This document shows positions 44,768 through 53,807 of a stretch of DNA of 64,000 nt, in pieces. The DNA lies in NCBI GenBank assembly GCA_029959555.1, contig JASCPI010000007.1:62001-126000 (forward strand). Reading direction: 5' to 3'. Both the position numbers and the translations under genes were made by a program. The DNA is from Lysobacteraceae bacterium PS02065 (lineage in GTDB: Bacteria > Pseudomonadota > Gammaproteobacteria > Xanthomonadales > Rhodanobacteraceae). Under the pieces are notes generated by a model that was not told where the DNA came from, ran no database searches, and was given only the letters and a program-made list of their open reading frames with translations. Each line of letters begins with the position of its first letter. Position 1 is the first letter of the stretch.

Positions 44768-45458
44768 GTGGCGCGACTGGCGTCGCAGCGGCTGGCGCGC
44801 GGTCGAAGCCCAGCACGCCGTCGCGACGATGCAGCTCGCGCGCGGCTCGCTGGCCGACCAGGCCGTGCTCGAGGACATCCTCGACGAAGCCAAGCCGCGC
44901 CTGCCGCCCGAGGCCGAGGGCCTGCACTGGCTGCTCGCGACGCCGTTCCGCTACTGGCCGCAGCCGGGCGGCTCGCGCTTCCGTCGCCGCACCGATCCCG
45001 GCGTGTTCTACGGTGGCGAGGACCGCGAGACCGCCTGCGCGGAATCGGGTTACTGGCGCCTGCGGTTCTGGCTCGACAGCGAAGGCCTGCGCGAGCGCCC
45101 CACGTCGGTCGCGCTGACACTGTTCGAGTTCCACGCCGCGACCGAACGCATGCTCGATCTCACGGAACTTCCGCTTCTCGCCGACCGCGAGGCCTGGATG
45201 GACCCCGTCGACTACACACGCACGCAGGCGTTCGCATTGACCGCGCGTGACGCGGGCGCCGAGGCGATCCGCTACGCCTCGGTACGCCATGCGGGCGGCT
45301 TCTGTGTCGCCCTGATGCACCCGTGCGTGTTCCGCGCGGCGACACGCGCCTACCGCGACCACAAGCAGACCTGGAACCTCGTGCTGCAACCACCGGATCT
45401 CGTCGTCTGGCAACGCGAGATCGTCCGCGAGACGTTCTCGTTCCGCTTTCCGTCCTGA
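44727..45458 (+). CDS. RES-domain toxin (NAD+ phosphorylase/glycohydrolase type)
   Basis: 243 residues. RES toxins deplete NAD+ in the cytoplasm until the Xre antitoxin binds them. The expected pattern is visible: RFRRRTDPGVFYGGEDRETACAE with the arginine, tyrosine and glutamate of the active site, the YTRTQAFALTARDAGAEAI helix, and RYASVRHAGGFCVAL containing the serine. The frame runs upstream to 44517, but ATG 44727 fits the family and the usual overlap with the antitoxin. Second gene of the pair. Confidence 0.88.
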   Translation: MPANTWTPTALASEWRDWRRSGWRAVEAQHAVATMQLARGSLADQAVLEDILDEAKPRLPPEAEGLHWLLATPFRYWPQPGGSRFRRRTDPGVFYGGEDRETACAESGYWRLRFWLDSEGLRERPTSVALTLFEFHAATERMLDLTELPLLADREAWMDPVDYTRTQAFALTARDAGAEAIRYASVRHAGGFCVALMHPCVFRAATRAYRDHKQTWNLVLQPPDLVVWQREIVRETFSFRFPS

Positions 45459-45811
45459 CGACGCGCAGGGCGTGGGTCCGCCGGACCACGATGCCGGCGA
45501 GGCCTCATGACCTGGCAACACCTGGCGCATGGGCCGCACCGGCTGGCATCGCGCCGCTCGCCACGCAGCCTGTCGACGCGACGTGGAGCACCCGCGATGG
45601 ACGTTGTGCCGACCGCTCCAGCGGACATTCCCGAGTCGGGGCGACATGCGGCCAGGCGAGCGAATTCCATGCGCAGCCTCCGCGATCTCCCAAGCTCGGT
45701 GCGACGAAGGGACGTTCACTTGCTGTTGCAAACCTGAACGGTACCTTTCGCGCGTTGCACCGCAGCACGAGTGCGCGTGCGCGCTCCGACGACAGAACAA
45801 GAGGACCTCCG
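45459..45811 (+). other. Intergenic region with candidate promoter for the DUF481 gene
   Basis: 353 bases without a credible gene. TTGCTG (45720-45725) and TACCTT (45742-45747) with a 16-base spacer make a reasonable promoter for the following outer-membrane protein gene, whose start is about 60 bases beyond the predicted start site. No repeat or hairpin seen in the rest. Confidence 0.4.
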
Positions 45812-46588
45812 ATGAAGACAATCGCCCTTTTGGCGTGCACCCTGCTCGCCGCCGCCCCGCTCGCCGCCTCGGCGCAGCAGGCTTCCGCCGATGGCACGTG
45901 GTCCGGCAGCGGCGAACTCGGTTTCGCGCTGACCCGCGGCAACACCAAGTCCGAGAATCTCAACGCCAAACTGCAGTTCAAGAAGGAAGACGAGGTCTGG
46001 AAGCACAACTTCTACCTCAACGCGCTGCGCAGCAAGGGCGAGGTCAACGACACCTACGACATCACCGCGAACCGCTTCGACGTGGGCGTGTCGTCGGGCT
46101 ACAAGCTCGACGAGCGCAGCTACATCGTCGGTGCGGCGCGTTACGAGAACGACGACTTCTCGACCTACGAGTACCAGTCGATCGTGTCGCTAGGCTACGG
46201 CTACACGGCGATCAAGAACGAGCGCACCGAGCTGTCGATGGAAGTCGGCCCCGGTTACCGCCGCACGCAGAAGCGCCCGTACATCGAGAACATCGGCGAG
46301 CCGCCCGTGCCGACCACGATCGATCCCGATGCCGACGGCCAGGCAGTCGGACGTGGCCTGATCTCGTTCAAGCACCAGTTCACGCCGACTACCGCGTTCG
46401 AGAACATCACCCTCGTCGAAGCGGGCTCGGACAACACGTTCGTGCAGAACGACGCCGGCCTCGCGGTGAGCATGAACAGCAAGCTCGCGCTCAAGGTGGG
46501 CTATCAGGTACGCCACAACACCGACGTGCTCGTCGGCACCGACAAGACCGACCAGCTGCTGACGACCAACCTCGTGTACAAGTTCTGA
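45812..46588 (+). CDS. DUF481 (YdiY-like) outer-membrane protein
   Basis: 258 residues. A signal peptide (MKTIALLACTLLAAAPLAASAQQ) precedes a beta-barrel with repeated amphipathic strands: GSGELGFALTRGNTKSENLNAKLQFKKE is the diagnostic DUF481 opening (salt-induced outer-membrane protein YdiY family). It ends LLTTNLVYKF, a C-terminal phenylalanine suited to BAM recognition. An AAGAGGA ribosome site precedes ATG 45812; longer upstream frames overlap the RES gene. Function unknown. Confidence 0.9.
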   Translation: MKTIALLACTLLAAAPLAASAQQASADGTWSGSGELGFALTRGNTKSENLNAKLQFKKEDEVWKHNFYLNALRSKGEVNDTYDITANRFDVGVSSGYKLDERSYIVGAARYENDDFSTYEYQSIVSLGYGYTAIKNERTELSMEVGPGYRRTQKRPYIENIGEPPVPTTIDPDADGQAVGRGLISFKHQFTPTTAFENITLVEAGSDNTFVQNDAGLAVSMNSKLALKVGYQVRHNTDVLVGTDKTDQLLTTNLVYKF

Positions 46589-46616
46589 TCACGTCGCGGC
46601 GACATCACGCGTGACC

Positions 46617-46643
46617 ACGACGGGACCCTTGCGGTCCCGTCGT
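46617..46643. terminator. Perfect 11-bp hairpin between convergent genes
   Basis: ACGACGGGACC, five-base loop, GGTCCCGTCGT, between the DUF481 stop and the hemC stop. No U-tract. One of five such hairpins at convergent junctions in this window. Confidence 0.55.
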
Positions 46644-46665
46644 CGTCTCAGGCGTCGACCGTGCG

Positions 46666-47583
46666 TCAGTGCGCGGCGAGGATCTCGCCCGCACCACGCG
46701 CCATGAGCATCGCGGCCACCTCGTGGCCCAGCGCCTCGCCGCCGTCGTCGCCGATCGCCTCGGCCTCGGCGCGCACGAGCCGCCCGGTCGTGGCGTCGCC
46801 GACCATGCCGTACAGCAGCAGGCCGGTTTCGGTCTCCACGCAGTAGCCTGCCACGGGCACATGGCAGGAGCCGTGCAGCCGCAGGTTCATCGCGCGCTCG
46901 GTCTCGACACAGCGGCGCGTGTCGACGTCGTCGAGCGGCGCGAGCAGCTCGGCGACGACGGCATCGCCGAGTCGCTGCTCGATCGCGATCGCACCTTGTG
47001 CCACGGCGGGCAGCCAGTCCGGCGCGACGAGGCGCGAACGGATGCGTGCACCGAGCGCGAGGCGGTCGAGTCCGGCGCAGGCGAGGATGATCGCGTCGTA
47101 CTCGTCGGCATCCAGCCGCGCGAGGCGCGTGTTGACGTTGCCTCGGAGGTCGGCGAGGCGCAGGTCGGGTCGCAATGCGCGCAGTTGGGCCTGGCGCCGC
47201 AGCGACGAGGTCCCGACGCGCGCGCCTTCGGGCAACTGGTCGAGCCGCTCCCATGCGTTGCTCACGAACGCATCGGCCGCGTCGGCACGTTCGAGCACGG
47301 CGCCGATCGCGAAGCCCGGCTCGAGCGCCATCGGCACGTCCTTGTACGAGTGCACGGCGATGTCGGCCTGCCCCTCGAGCATCGCGACCTCGAGCTCCTT
47401 GAGGAACAACCCCTTGCCGCCGATCGCGGCGAGCGGACGATCGAGGATGCGGTCGCCGCGCGTGGTCATCGGCACGAGTTCGACCTCGATCCCCGCGTGT
47501 GCCGCGCGCAGCAAGGTGGCGACATGCTCGGCCTGCCACAGTGCGAGCGCACTCTGCCGTGTCGCGATGCGCAGGCGCCTCAC
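46666..47583 (-). CDS. hemC: Porphobilinogen deaminase (hydroxymethylbilane synthase)
   Basis: 305-residue cytoplasmic enzyme that joins four porphobilinogen units into hydroxymethylbilane for heme and other tetrapyrroles. Motifs in order: [58 protein letters not shown] and, near 240, the dipyrromethane-cofactor cysteine in [10 protein letters not shown]. The GTG start at 47583 overlaps the algR stop by 3 bases, and the upstream frame to 47898 lies in algR. The algZ-algR-hemC order is characteristic of Pseudomonas/Xanthomonas relatives. Confidence 0.95.
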   Translation of the reverse strand: MRRLRIATRQSALALWQAEHVATLLRAAHAGIEVELVPMTTRGDRILDRPLAAIGGKGLFLKELEVAMLEGQADIAVHSYKDVPMALEPGFAIGAVLERADAADAFVSNAWERLDQLPEGARVGTSSLRRQAQLRALRPDLRLADLRGNVNTRLARLDADEYDAIILACAGLDRLALGARIRSRLVAPDWLPAVAQGAIAIEQRLGDAVVAELLAPLDDVDTRRCVETERAMNLRLHGSCHVPVAGYCVETETGLLLYGMVGDATTGRLVRAEAEAIGDDGGEALGHEVAAMLMARGAGEILAAH

Positions 47584-48326
47584 AGCGAACGCACCAGCTT
47601 GCGCAGGCCCGGCAGGTTGCGCCGGCTCACCTCGAGCGGTTCGGACACGCGCTCGAGCTTCGCGAACACGCGCCCATCGGTCGTGCGCGAGAGCCCCGCG
47701 AGGCGGTCGAGCGCGACGAGGCAGTTGCGGTGGATGCGCACGAAACGCTCCCCGAATTCGGTTTCGATGGCCTTGAGCGGCTCTTCGATGAGCACGTCGT
47801 TGCCGGCGTAGTGGACGTTCACGTATTTGTCTTCGGCGAGCAGGTAGTCGATCTCGGCCACGGGCACGAGCACGAGGTTGCCGCGCACGCGTGCGCACAG
47901 ATGGCTGCGCTGGCGCGGTGCATCGGCAGCGGTGGAGGCCGTCGCGTCGAGTACACGCAACGCATCGCGCGAGAAGCGCCTCGCGCGTGTGACGGCATTG
48001 CCGAGACGCTCGGCACGCACGGGCTTGAGCAGGTAGTCCACCGCGTTCGCGTCGAACGCGGCGAGCGCGTGGTCGTCGTAGGCGGTACAGAAGATGATCG
48101 CGGGTGCGGCCTCGAACGAGGCGAGATGGCGCGCGACCTCGAGCCCGTCCATGCCCGGCATGCGGATGTCGAGCAGGACCAGGTCCGCACCGGTACGTTC
48201 GATCAAGCCGAGTGCGGCCACGCCGTCGCCGGCCTCACCGACGACGTCGACATCGCCGATGTCGGAAAGCAACGCACGCATGCGCTCGCGCGCGAGCGGT
48301 TCGTCATCGACGACGACGGCTTTCAT
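47580..48326 (-). CDS. algR: LytTR-family response regulator (AlgR type)
   Basis: 248 residues. Receiver domain ([13 protein letters not shown]; phospho-site in [14 protein letters not shown]; lysine in [11 protein letters not shown]) joined to a C-terminal LytTR DNA-binding domain ([32 protein letters not shown]). AlgR controls virulence, exopolysaccharide and type IV pili in Pseudomonas; the target set here is unknown. ATG 48326 overlaps the kinase stop; its own stop overlaps the hemC GTG. Member of a translationally coupled triplet. Confidence 0.92.
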   Translation of the reverse strand: MKAVVVDDEPLARERMRALLSDIGDVDVVGEAGDGVAALGLIERTGADLVLLDIRMPGMDGLEVARHLASFEAAPAIIFCTAYDDHALAAFDANAVDYLLKPVRAERLGNAVTRARRFSRDALRVLDATASTAADAPRQRSHLCARVRGNLVLVPVAEIDYLLAEDKYVNVHYAGNDVLIEEPLKAIETEFGERFVRIHRNCLVALDRLAGLSRTTDGRVFAKLERVSEPLEVSRRNLPGLRKLVRSL

Positions 48327-49360
48327 GGACGCTCCTCGACGGGCAGGCGCACGGTCACGGTGAAGGAACCCCGCGCGGGCTCGACGACGAGCGCACCACG
48401 GGCTCCGAAATGGTACTCGATGCGCGCACGCACGCTGGCCAGCGCATGCGCGTTGCGCGGTTGCGCCGCATCGTCGGGACACGGGTTGCGCACGACGATT
48501 TCGACAAAGCCCGCTCCACACCGGCCCGAGACCTCGACCAGCCCGCCCGCGGGCAGGCGCTGGACGCCGTGGTAGACCGCGTTCTCGACGAGCGGCTGCA
48601 GCAGCAGCGGCGGCAGCGGCAGCCCGCGCGGAAGCGTCGCGACGTCCATCGCGACCTCGAGACGGTCGCCGAGTCGCAAGCCTTCGATGCGCAGGTAGTG
48701 GCCGACGAGGTCGAGCTCCTCGCCGAGCGTGCCCATCGCCTCGCGTGCGCCGAGCGCGGCGCGGAACAGGTCCGAGAGATCTTCCACGGTACGCTCGGCC
48801 TCGGCCGGACGCGTGCGGATGAGGCTCGCGATCGTGTTCATGCTGTTGAACAGGAAGTGCGGCCGGATGCGCGCCTGCAAGGCGTCGACCTGCGCCTTAG
48901 CGGCAGCACGCACGCGCTCCTGCCAGAGCTCGCGCACGTAGAGGTAGCGCAGCAGCGCCGCCGCGATCAGCGCACAGATCGCGGCATTCCGCGCAGCGAA
49001 GCGCAGCACGCTGCCCGGCGCCGACAGCCCGAGCCCGAGCGCCTGGTCGATCGAGTGGACCGCCGCGCTGCCGAGCGCCGTCGTGGCGATCGCGAGCAGC
49101 CACGCGATCGTGAAGCCGACGCGCGCGGGCCAGCGCTCGAGCACGTCGCGCAGCGAGCACAGCACGACGGCATTGAGCAGAGCCAGCCACTGCACGAACA
49201 CGCTCGCGATGCCGAGCTGGCGGAGCCCGTCCTCGCGTTCCGGAGCATGCGGCGCGAGCGCGAGCACGAGCACGACGAGCTCGGCCACGACCATGACCGC
49301 GAACAGTGTCGGCGCACTGCAGAACCGCGGCAACCAGCGCTGCCCGGCGACCTCGCCCAT
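48323..49360 (-). CDS. algZ: LytS-like histidine kinase (AlgZ/FimS type)
   Basis: 345-residue inner-membrane kinase with four hydrophobic segments (about 18-145), then the His_kinase domain where the histidine lies in ARIRPHFLFNSMNTIASLIRT, the conserved IRPHFLFN motif. The ATPase part has PLLLQPLVENAVYHGV. Partner of the AlgR regulator downstream. AAGGAGG four bases or so before ATG 49360 fixes the start; the longer frame to 49402 is unlikely. Confidence 0.9.
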   Translation of the reverse strand: MGEVAGQRWLPRFCSAPTLFAVMVVAELVVLVLALAPHAPEREDGLRQLGIASVFVQWLALLNAVVLCSLRDVLERWPARVGFTIAWLLAIATTALGSAAVHSIDQALGLGLSAPGSVLRFAARNAAICALIAAALLRYLYVRELWQERVRAAAKAQVDALQARIRPHFLFNSMNTIASLIRTRPAEAERTVEDLSDLFRAALGAREAMGTLGEELDLVGHYLRIEGLRLGDRLEVAMDVATLPRGLPLPPLLLQPLVENAVYHGVQRLPAGGLVEVSGRCGAGFVEIVVRNPCPDDAAQPRNAHALASVRARIEYHFGARGALVVEPARGSFTVTVRLPVEERP

Positions 49361-49409
49361 CGCCCCCTCCTTGCCTGCGCGACCGCGGCGAGTATGCCGC
49401 ACGCGCGGA

Positions 49410-50075
49410 TCAGCCGGCGAAACGTTGCGTGAGCCAGCCGCGCAGGTCGGCGATCTCCTCGGCGCAGACCTGGTGGGCCATCGGGTAGCTGTGCCATTCC
49501 GGTTGGTAACCGAGGTCGCGCAGCAGATCGCGGGTCATGAGGCCGAGCGCCTGCGGCACGACCGGGTCGGCGCTGCCGTGGCCGATGAACACCGGCACGT
49601 CGGCATTCGCGGCGGCGCGCTCGGCCGGCAGCTTGAGATGCAGCGGGAGATAGCCCGACAACGCGACGATGCCGCCGAGCCGCTCGGCATGGCGCAGTCC
49701 GGCCGACAGCACGATCGCCGCACCTTGCGAGAAACCCGCGAGGATGACGTTCGCGGCTGGCACGCCGCGCTCGACCTCGCGGGCGACGAGTGCCTCGACC
49801 TGCGTGATCGACGCGCGGATGCCGGGTTCGTCCTGCTTGTTCTCGAGCTGCATGCCGGTGATGTCGTACCACGCGCGCATCGGCACGCCGCCGTTGACGG
49901 TGACGGGTCGCACCGGCGCATGCGGGAACACGAAGCGGATCGGCGGCCATCCGCGTGCGACGAGCTCGGGCACGATCGGCTCGAAATCGTGCCCGTCGGC
50001 ACCGAGGCCGTGCAACCACACGATCGACCAGCGCGGGGCATCGCCCGTGGTCGCTTCCACGCAAGGCAAGGTCAT
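49410..50075 (-). CDS. Carboxylesterase/phospholipase, alpha/beta hydrolase
   Basis: 221-residue enzyme of the acyl-protein thioesterase/carboxylesterase family. Substrate-binding motif WLHGLGADGHDFEPIVPEL, nucleophile elbow in AGFSQGAA (serine about 115), catalytic aspartate in GHGSADPVVP and histidine in YPMAHQVCAEE. No signal peptide, so cytoplasmic. Frame extension to 50210 overlaps the promoter region of the divergent peptidase. Directly upstream of algZ on the same strand. Acts on short-chain or lysophospholipid esters in related enzymes. Confidence 0.93.
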   Translation of the reverse strand: MTLPCVEATTGDAPRWSIVWLHGLGADGHDFEPIVPELVARGWPPIRFVFPHAPVRPVTVNGGVPMRAWYDITGMQLENKQDEPGIRASITQVEALVAREVERGVPAANVILAGFSQGAAIVLSAGLRHAERLGGIVALSGYLPLHLKLPAERAAANADVPVFIGHGSADPVVPQALGLMTRDLLRDLGYQPEWHSYPMAHQVCAEEIADLRGWLTQRFAG

Positions 50076-50212
50076 CGGCGGGCTCCCCGGAAAAACCTCA
50101 AGGCTGCACGATCGATGCGGGAATGCCAAGCGTAGCGCTGACTTCCGGCGCATGGGGCGGGCCGGCGGCAGCGGGTATGCTTGATGTTTTCGCGCCCGGG
50201 GAGTCGCCACCG

Positions 50213-52639
50213 ATGCATCGTCTCGCTCTCGCCGCAGCCGTTGCGCTGCTCGGCTTCGTCGCCGCGCCGGCCCACGCCGTGACGCTCGAACACGCGATGG
50301 CCGATCCCGACTGGATCGGCCCTCCCGTCGAAACCCCGTACTGGAGCGCCGACGGCAAGACGATCTACTACGCGCTCAAGCGCAACGGTTCGACGATCCG
50401 CGACCTGCGTCGCATCGCGCCCGACGGCAGCGGCGACGCCGTCGTCGAGCCCGCCGCGATGGCCGATGCCGACGCGTCCGGTGCGGTGTTCGATGCGCAG
50501 CGCAAGCGTGCCGCCTTTGTGCGCAACGGCGACGTGTTCGTGCGCGATCTCGCCAGCGGGCGCCTGCTGCAGGTCACCAAGACCCCGCAGCCCGAAGCCG
50601 CGCCGCAGTTCTCGGCCGACGGCCGTGCCCTGCAGTACCGCTCGGGCAGCGACTGGTACGTGCACGACTTCGCCGCAGGCGTGTCGGGCCCGGCCGCGAT
50701 CGTGCGCACCGAGAAAGATCCCGACGCGAAGAAGCCCGACGACCTCGGCGAGCTGCAACTGCGCCTGTTCTCGACGCTGCGCACGCTCAAGGCCGACCGC
50801 GACGCGAAGAAGGCCAACGAGGAGGCGTACCAGAAAGGCGATCCGACGCGCGCGCCGCTGCCGTTCTTCCTCGGCGACGACGTGCGCGTGCAGCGCAGCT
50901 GGCTCTCGCCGGACGGCCGTCACCTGCTGCTCGCCACCGCGCCGAAGGGTTACGAGGCCGGCCACGTCGCCAAGCTGCAGCGCTACGTGACCGAATCCGG
51001 TTACGAGGAGCAGGAGGACGAGCGCGTCCGCGTCGGCCGCAATGCGCCGGCACCGCACACGCTGTGGCTGCTCGACCTGGCCGCGCACACGCAGGCCAGG
51101 CTGGCTTACGCGACGCTTCCTGGCATCGGTGACGATCCGCTGGCCAAGGTGCGTGCCGAAAACGCGAAGAAGCGTGAGGCCGCGGAGAAGTCCGCCGGCA
51201 CGAAGGACACCGCGTCGAAGAAGGACGCCGACGCGAAGAAGGACAAGAAGGACGCCAAGGCCGAGCGCGCGCTGCTGGTCATGGACGTCGAGTGGGCACC
51301 CGACGGCCGCGAGGTCGCCGTGCAGCTCGAGTCGGTCGACAACAAGGACCGCTGGATCACGACGGTCGACTTCGCGAAGAAGGCGCTCGTCACGCAGCAC
51401 CGCCTGACCGACGAGGCCTGGATCAACTGGAGCTTCAACACCTTCGGCTGGACGCGCGACAGCCGCACGTTGTGGTACCTGTCCGAGGAGAGCGGCTATT
51501 CGCACCTCTACGTCAAGGCGCCCGGCGCGAAGGCCAAGGCACTGACCTCGGGCGCGTTCGAGATCTCCGATCCGGTCGAGTCGCCCGACGGCCGCTGGTT
51601 CTACGTGCGTTCGAATGCCGAGGCGCCGTATGCGTACGACGTCTACCGCGTCGCGACGAGCGGCGGCGCGCTCGAGCGCGTGACCCACGTTCAAGGCCTC
51701 GACGATTTCGCGCTGTCGCCGGACGGCCGCTCGCTGGCCGTGCTGCAGTCGACCTCGTACGTGCCGTCGCAGCTCGCCGTGCATCCGGTCGACGGCGGCG
51801 GCAATGCCCGTGTGCTCACCGACACGCGCACGCCCGAGTACAAGGCGCTCACCTGGCCGAAGCTCGAGATCGTCGGCGTACCGTCGTCGCACCAGAAGAA
51901 GCCGGTCTGGTCGAAGCTCTACAAGCCCGCGGATTTCGATCCGTCGAAGAAGTATCCGGCCGTGCTGTTCGTGCACGGCGCCGGCTACCTGCAGAACACC
52001 GAACTCGGCTACCCGAACTACTTCCGCGAGCAGATGTTCCACAACATGCTCACCGAGCAGGGCTATGTCGTGCTCGACATGGATTACCGCGCCTCGGCCG
52101 GCTACGGCCGCGACTGGCGCACCGCGATCTACCGCCAGATGGGCCACCCCGAACTCGAGGACCTCGTCGACGGCGTGAAGTGGCTCGCCGCCGAACACGG
52201 CGTCGACCCGGCGCGCGTCGGCGTCTACGGCGGCTCGTACGGCGGCTTCATGACGCTCATGGCGATGTTCCGGGAACCGAAGGTGTTCTCGGCGGGCGCC
52301 GCGCTGCGCCCGGTCACCGACTGGACCTCGTACAACCACAGCTATACATCGAACATCCTCAACACGCCGCAGGACGATCCGATCGCCTACGAGCGCTCGT
52401 CGCCGATCGAGTACGCCGAAGGCCTCGAGGGCGGCCTGCTCATCGCCCACGGCATGATCGACGACAATGTGCTGTTCCAGGATTCGGTGCGTCTGTACCA
52501 GCGCCTCGTCGAGCTGCGCAAGGACGATTTCGAACTCGCCGGCTACCCCCTCGAACGCCACGGCTTCGTCCACGCCGACGCGTGGTACGACGAGTACAAG
52601 CGCATCTGGAAGCTGTTCGAGCGCCGCCTCAAGCCCTGA
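50213..52639 (+). CDS. Exported S9 family peptidase (prolyl oligopeptidase/DPP-IV type)
   Basis: 808 residues. A signal peptide (MHRLALAAAVALLGFVAAPAHA) sends it to the periplasm. A beta-propeller domain (about 25-560) is followed by the alpha/beta hydrolase domain: nucleophile in YGGSYGGFM (serine about 675), aspartate in HGMIDDNV, histidine in ERHGFVHAD. It should cut short peptides after proline or alanine. Odd feature: a very lysine/alanine-rich insert (about 316-350) sits within the propeller, without counterpart in the rest of the protein. Start ATG 50213, preceded by GGGGAG. Confidence 0.92.
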   Translation: MHRLALAAAVALLGFVAAPAHAVTLEHAMADPDWIGPPVETPYWSADGKTIYYALKRNGSTIRDLRRIAPDGSGDAVVEPAAMADADASGAVFDAQRKRAAFVRNGDVFVRDLASGRLLQVTKTPQPEAAPQFSADGRALQYRSGSDWYVHDFAAGVSGPAAIVRTEKDPDAKKPDDLGELQLRLFSTLRTLKADRDAKKANEEAYQKGDPTRAPLPFFLGDDVRVQRSWLSPDGRHLLLATAPKGYEAGHVAKLQRYVTESGYEEQEDERVRVGRNAPAPHTLWLLDLAAHTQARLAYATLPGIGDDPLAKVRAENAKKREAAEKSAGTKDTASKKDADAKKDKKDAKAERALLVMDVEWAPDGREVAVQLESVDNKDRWITTVDFAKKALVTQHRLTDEAWINWSFNTFGWTRDSRTLWYLSEESGYSHLYVKAPGAKAKALTSGAFEISDPVESPDGRWFYVRSNAEAPYAYDVYRVATSGGALERVTHVQGLDDFALSPDGRSLAVLQSTSYVPSQLAVHPVDGGGNARVLTDTRTPEYKALTWPKLEIVGVPSSHQKKPVWSKLYKPADFDPSKKYPAVLFVHGAGYLQNTELGYPNYFREQMFHNMLTEQGYVVLDMDYRASAGYGRDWRTAIYRQMGHPELEDLVDGVKWLAAEHGVDPARVGVYGGSYGGFMTLMAMFREPKVFSAGAALRPVTDWTSYNHSYTSNILNTPQDDPIAYERSSPIEYAEGLEGGLLIAHGMIDDNVLFQDSVRLYQRLVELRKDDFELAGYPLERHGFVHADAWYDEYKRIWKLFERRLKP

Positions 52640-52651
52640 GGCCGGCGCGAC

Positions 52652-52681
52652 GACGCACGGCGGCGAGCACCGCCGTGCGTC
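52652..52681. terminator. Perfect 12-bp hairpin between convergent genes
   Basis: GACGCACGGCGG, six-base loop, CCGCCGTGCGTC, between the S9 peptidase stop and the ADP-ribosylglycohydrolase stop. No U-tract; stem begins 12 bases after the first stop. Confidence 0.6.
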
Positions 52682-52688
52682 ACGCGAT

Positions 52689-53744
52689 TCAGTACGGCGG
52701 GTAACGCTCGAGGAACGCCTCCACATCGGCGCTGTATATGTCGAAGTCGAGGTCGCGCACGCGGGCAAGATCGTCGGCGAGCTGCGCGATCACGTCGCGC
52801 AGTTCCAGCCTCTCGAGCCACCGTGCCGGGATCACGTCCGGTCCATGCCAGGCACCGAGGATCTGCCCCGCGATCGAACCGGTCGAGTCGCTGTCACCGT
52901 CGTGGTTGACCGCGAGGACCAGCGCCGCCTCGAACGTCGGCGCGACGAGCGCGCAATAGATCGCGATCGCGAGCGCCTCCTCGGCGATCCAGCCCTGCCC
53001 GAGCCGCCGGATCGCCTCGTCGCTCGGCAATGAGCTTGCCGCGAGCTCGCGGGCGAGGCGTATGGCCGCGAGCGTCTCGGCATGATCGGCGATTTCGGGC
53101 AGAAACCGCACCGCGAGATCCAGCGCAGCATCGAGATCCAACCCCTCGACGAGGTGCGCGACGATCCCCGCGAGTACCCCGGCCGGCAACTGTCCCGTGG
53201 GATGGCCATGGGTCAGCGCGGCGCATGCGTTGCCGTGATCGAACGCGTAACCGGCGTCGTAGATCAAGCCGAGCGGCGCCGTGCGCATCACGCCGCCACA
53301 GCCCTTGCTGTCGTTGCGCGCGCCATCTCCGCGGAACGGCTCGCGCAGTGCCGACAGGCAGGTGATGCCCGGCGCGCGCGCGGCGTGCAGGCCGCGCTGC
53401 GCGATCAGCCAGCCCGTCGCCTCGACCTGGGTCTGCGTCTCCTGGGTCGAGAGCCAGCGCCCGTAGGCCAGCCACACCATGTGCGACATGTTGCAAATAC
53501 CCTTGAGCGAACCACGCGCCCAGCCACGCAACACGCCCTCGACCGTGAACAGCGTCATCTGTGTGTCGTCGGTGATCGCACCGAGCTTGCCGTACGCAGG
53601 CGCGAAATCGACGATGCCAGGTGCGCCGAACGTGGCGCGGATGCGCTCGAGGCTCATGAATTCGACCGGCGCGCCGAGCGCATCGCCGACCGCGCCGCCG
53701 AGCAGGCAGCCGCGTGAACGTGAGGTCAGATCCATCGTGCTCAT
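52689..53744 (-). CDS. ADP-ribosylglycohydrolase family protein
   Basis: 351 residues of the ARH/DraG family, which removes ADP-ribose from modified proteins. The family signatures are present: GCLLGGAVGDALGAPVEF, ITDDTQMTLF with the magnesium-binding TDD, GCGGVMRTAPLGL, and the second metal motif in HDGDSDSTGSIAGQILGA. It is complete. It lies between two peptidase genes and has no obvious partner ADP-ribosyltransferase in the window, so its substrate is open; the RES toxin 8 kb upstream uses NAD+ but is not known to be countered by ARH. Confidence 0.94.
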   Translation of the reverse strand: MSTMDLTSRSRGCLLGGAVGDALGAPVEFMSLERIRATFGAPGIVDFAPAYGKLGAITDDTQMTLFTVEGVLRGWARGSLKGICNMSHMVWLAYGRWLSTQETQTQVEATGWLIAQRGLHAARAPGITCLSALREPFRGDGARNDSKGCGGVMRTAPLGLIYDAGYAFDHGNACAALTHGHPTGQLPAGVLAGIVAHLVEGLDLDAALDLAVRFLPEIADHAETLAAIRLARELAASSLPSDEAIRRLGQGWIAEEALAIAIYCALVAPTFEAALVLAVNHDGDSDSTGSIAGQILGAWHGPDVIPARWLERLELRDVIAQLADDLARVRDLDFDIYSADVEAFLERYPPY

Positions 53745-53807
53745 CCTTTCCGATAACCGCCTCGTCGATCGCTGGGGCGAGGCGAAGCCAGAAGGGCTAG
53801 GCGCTCC

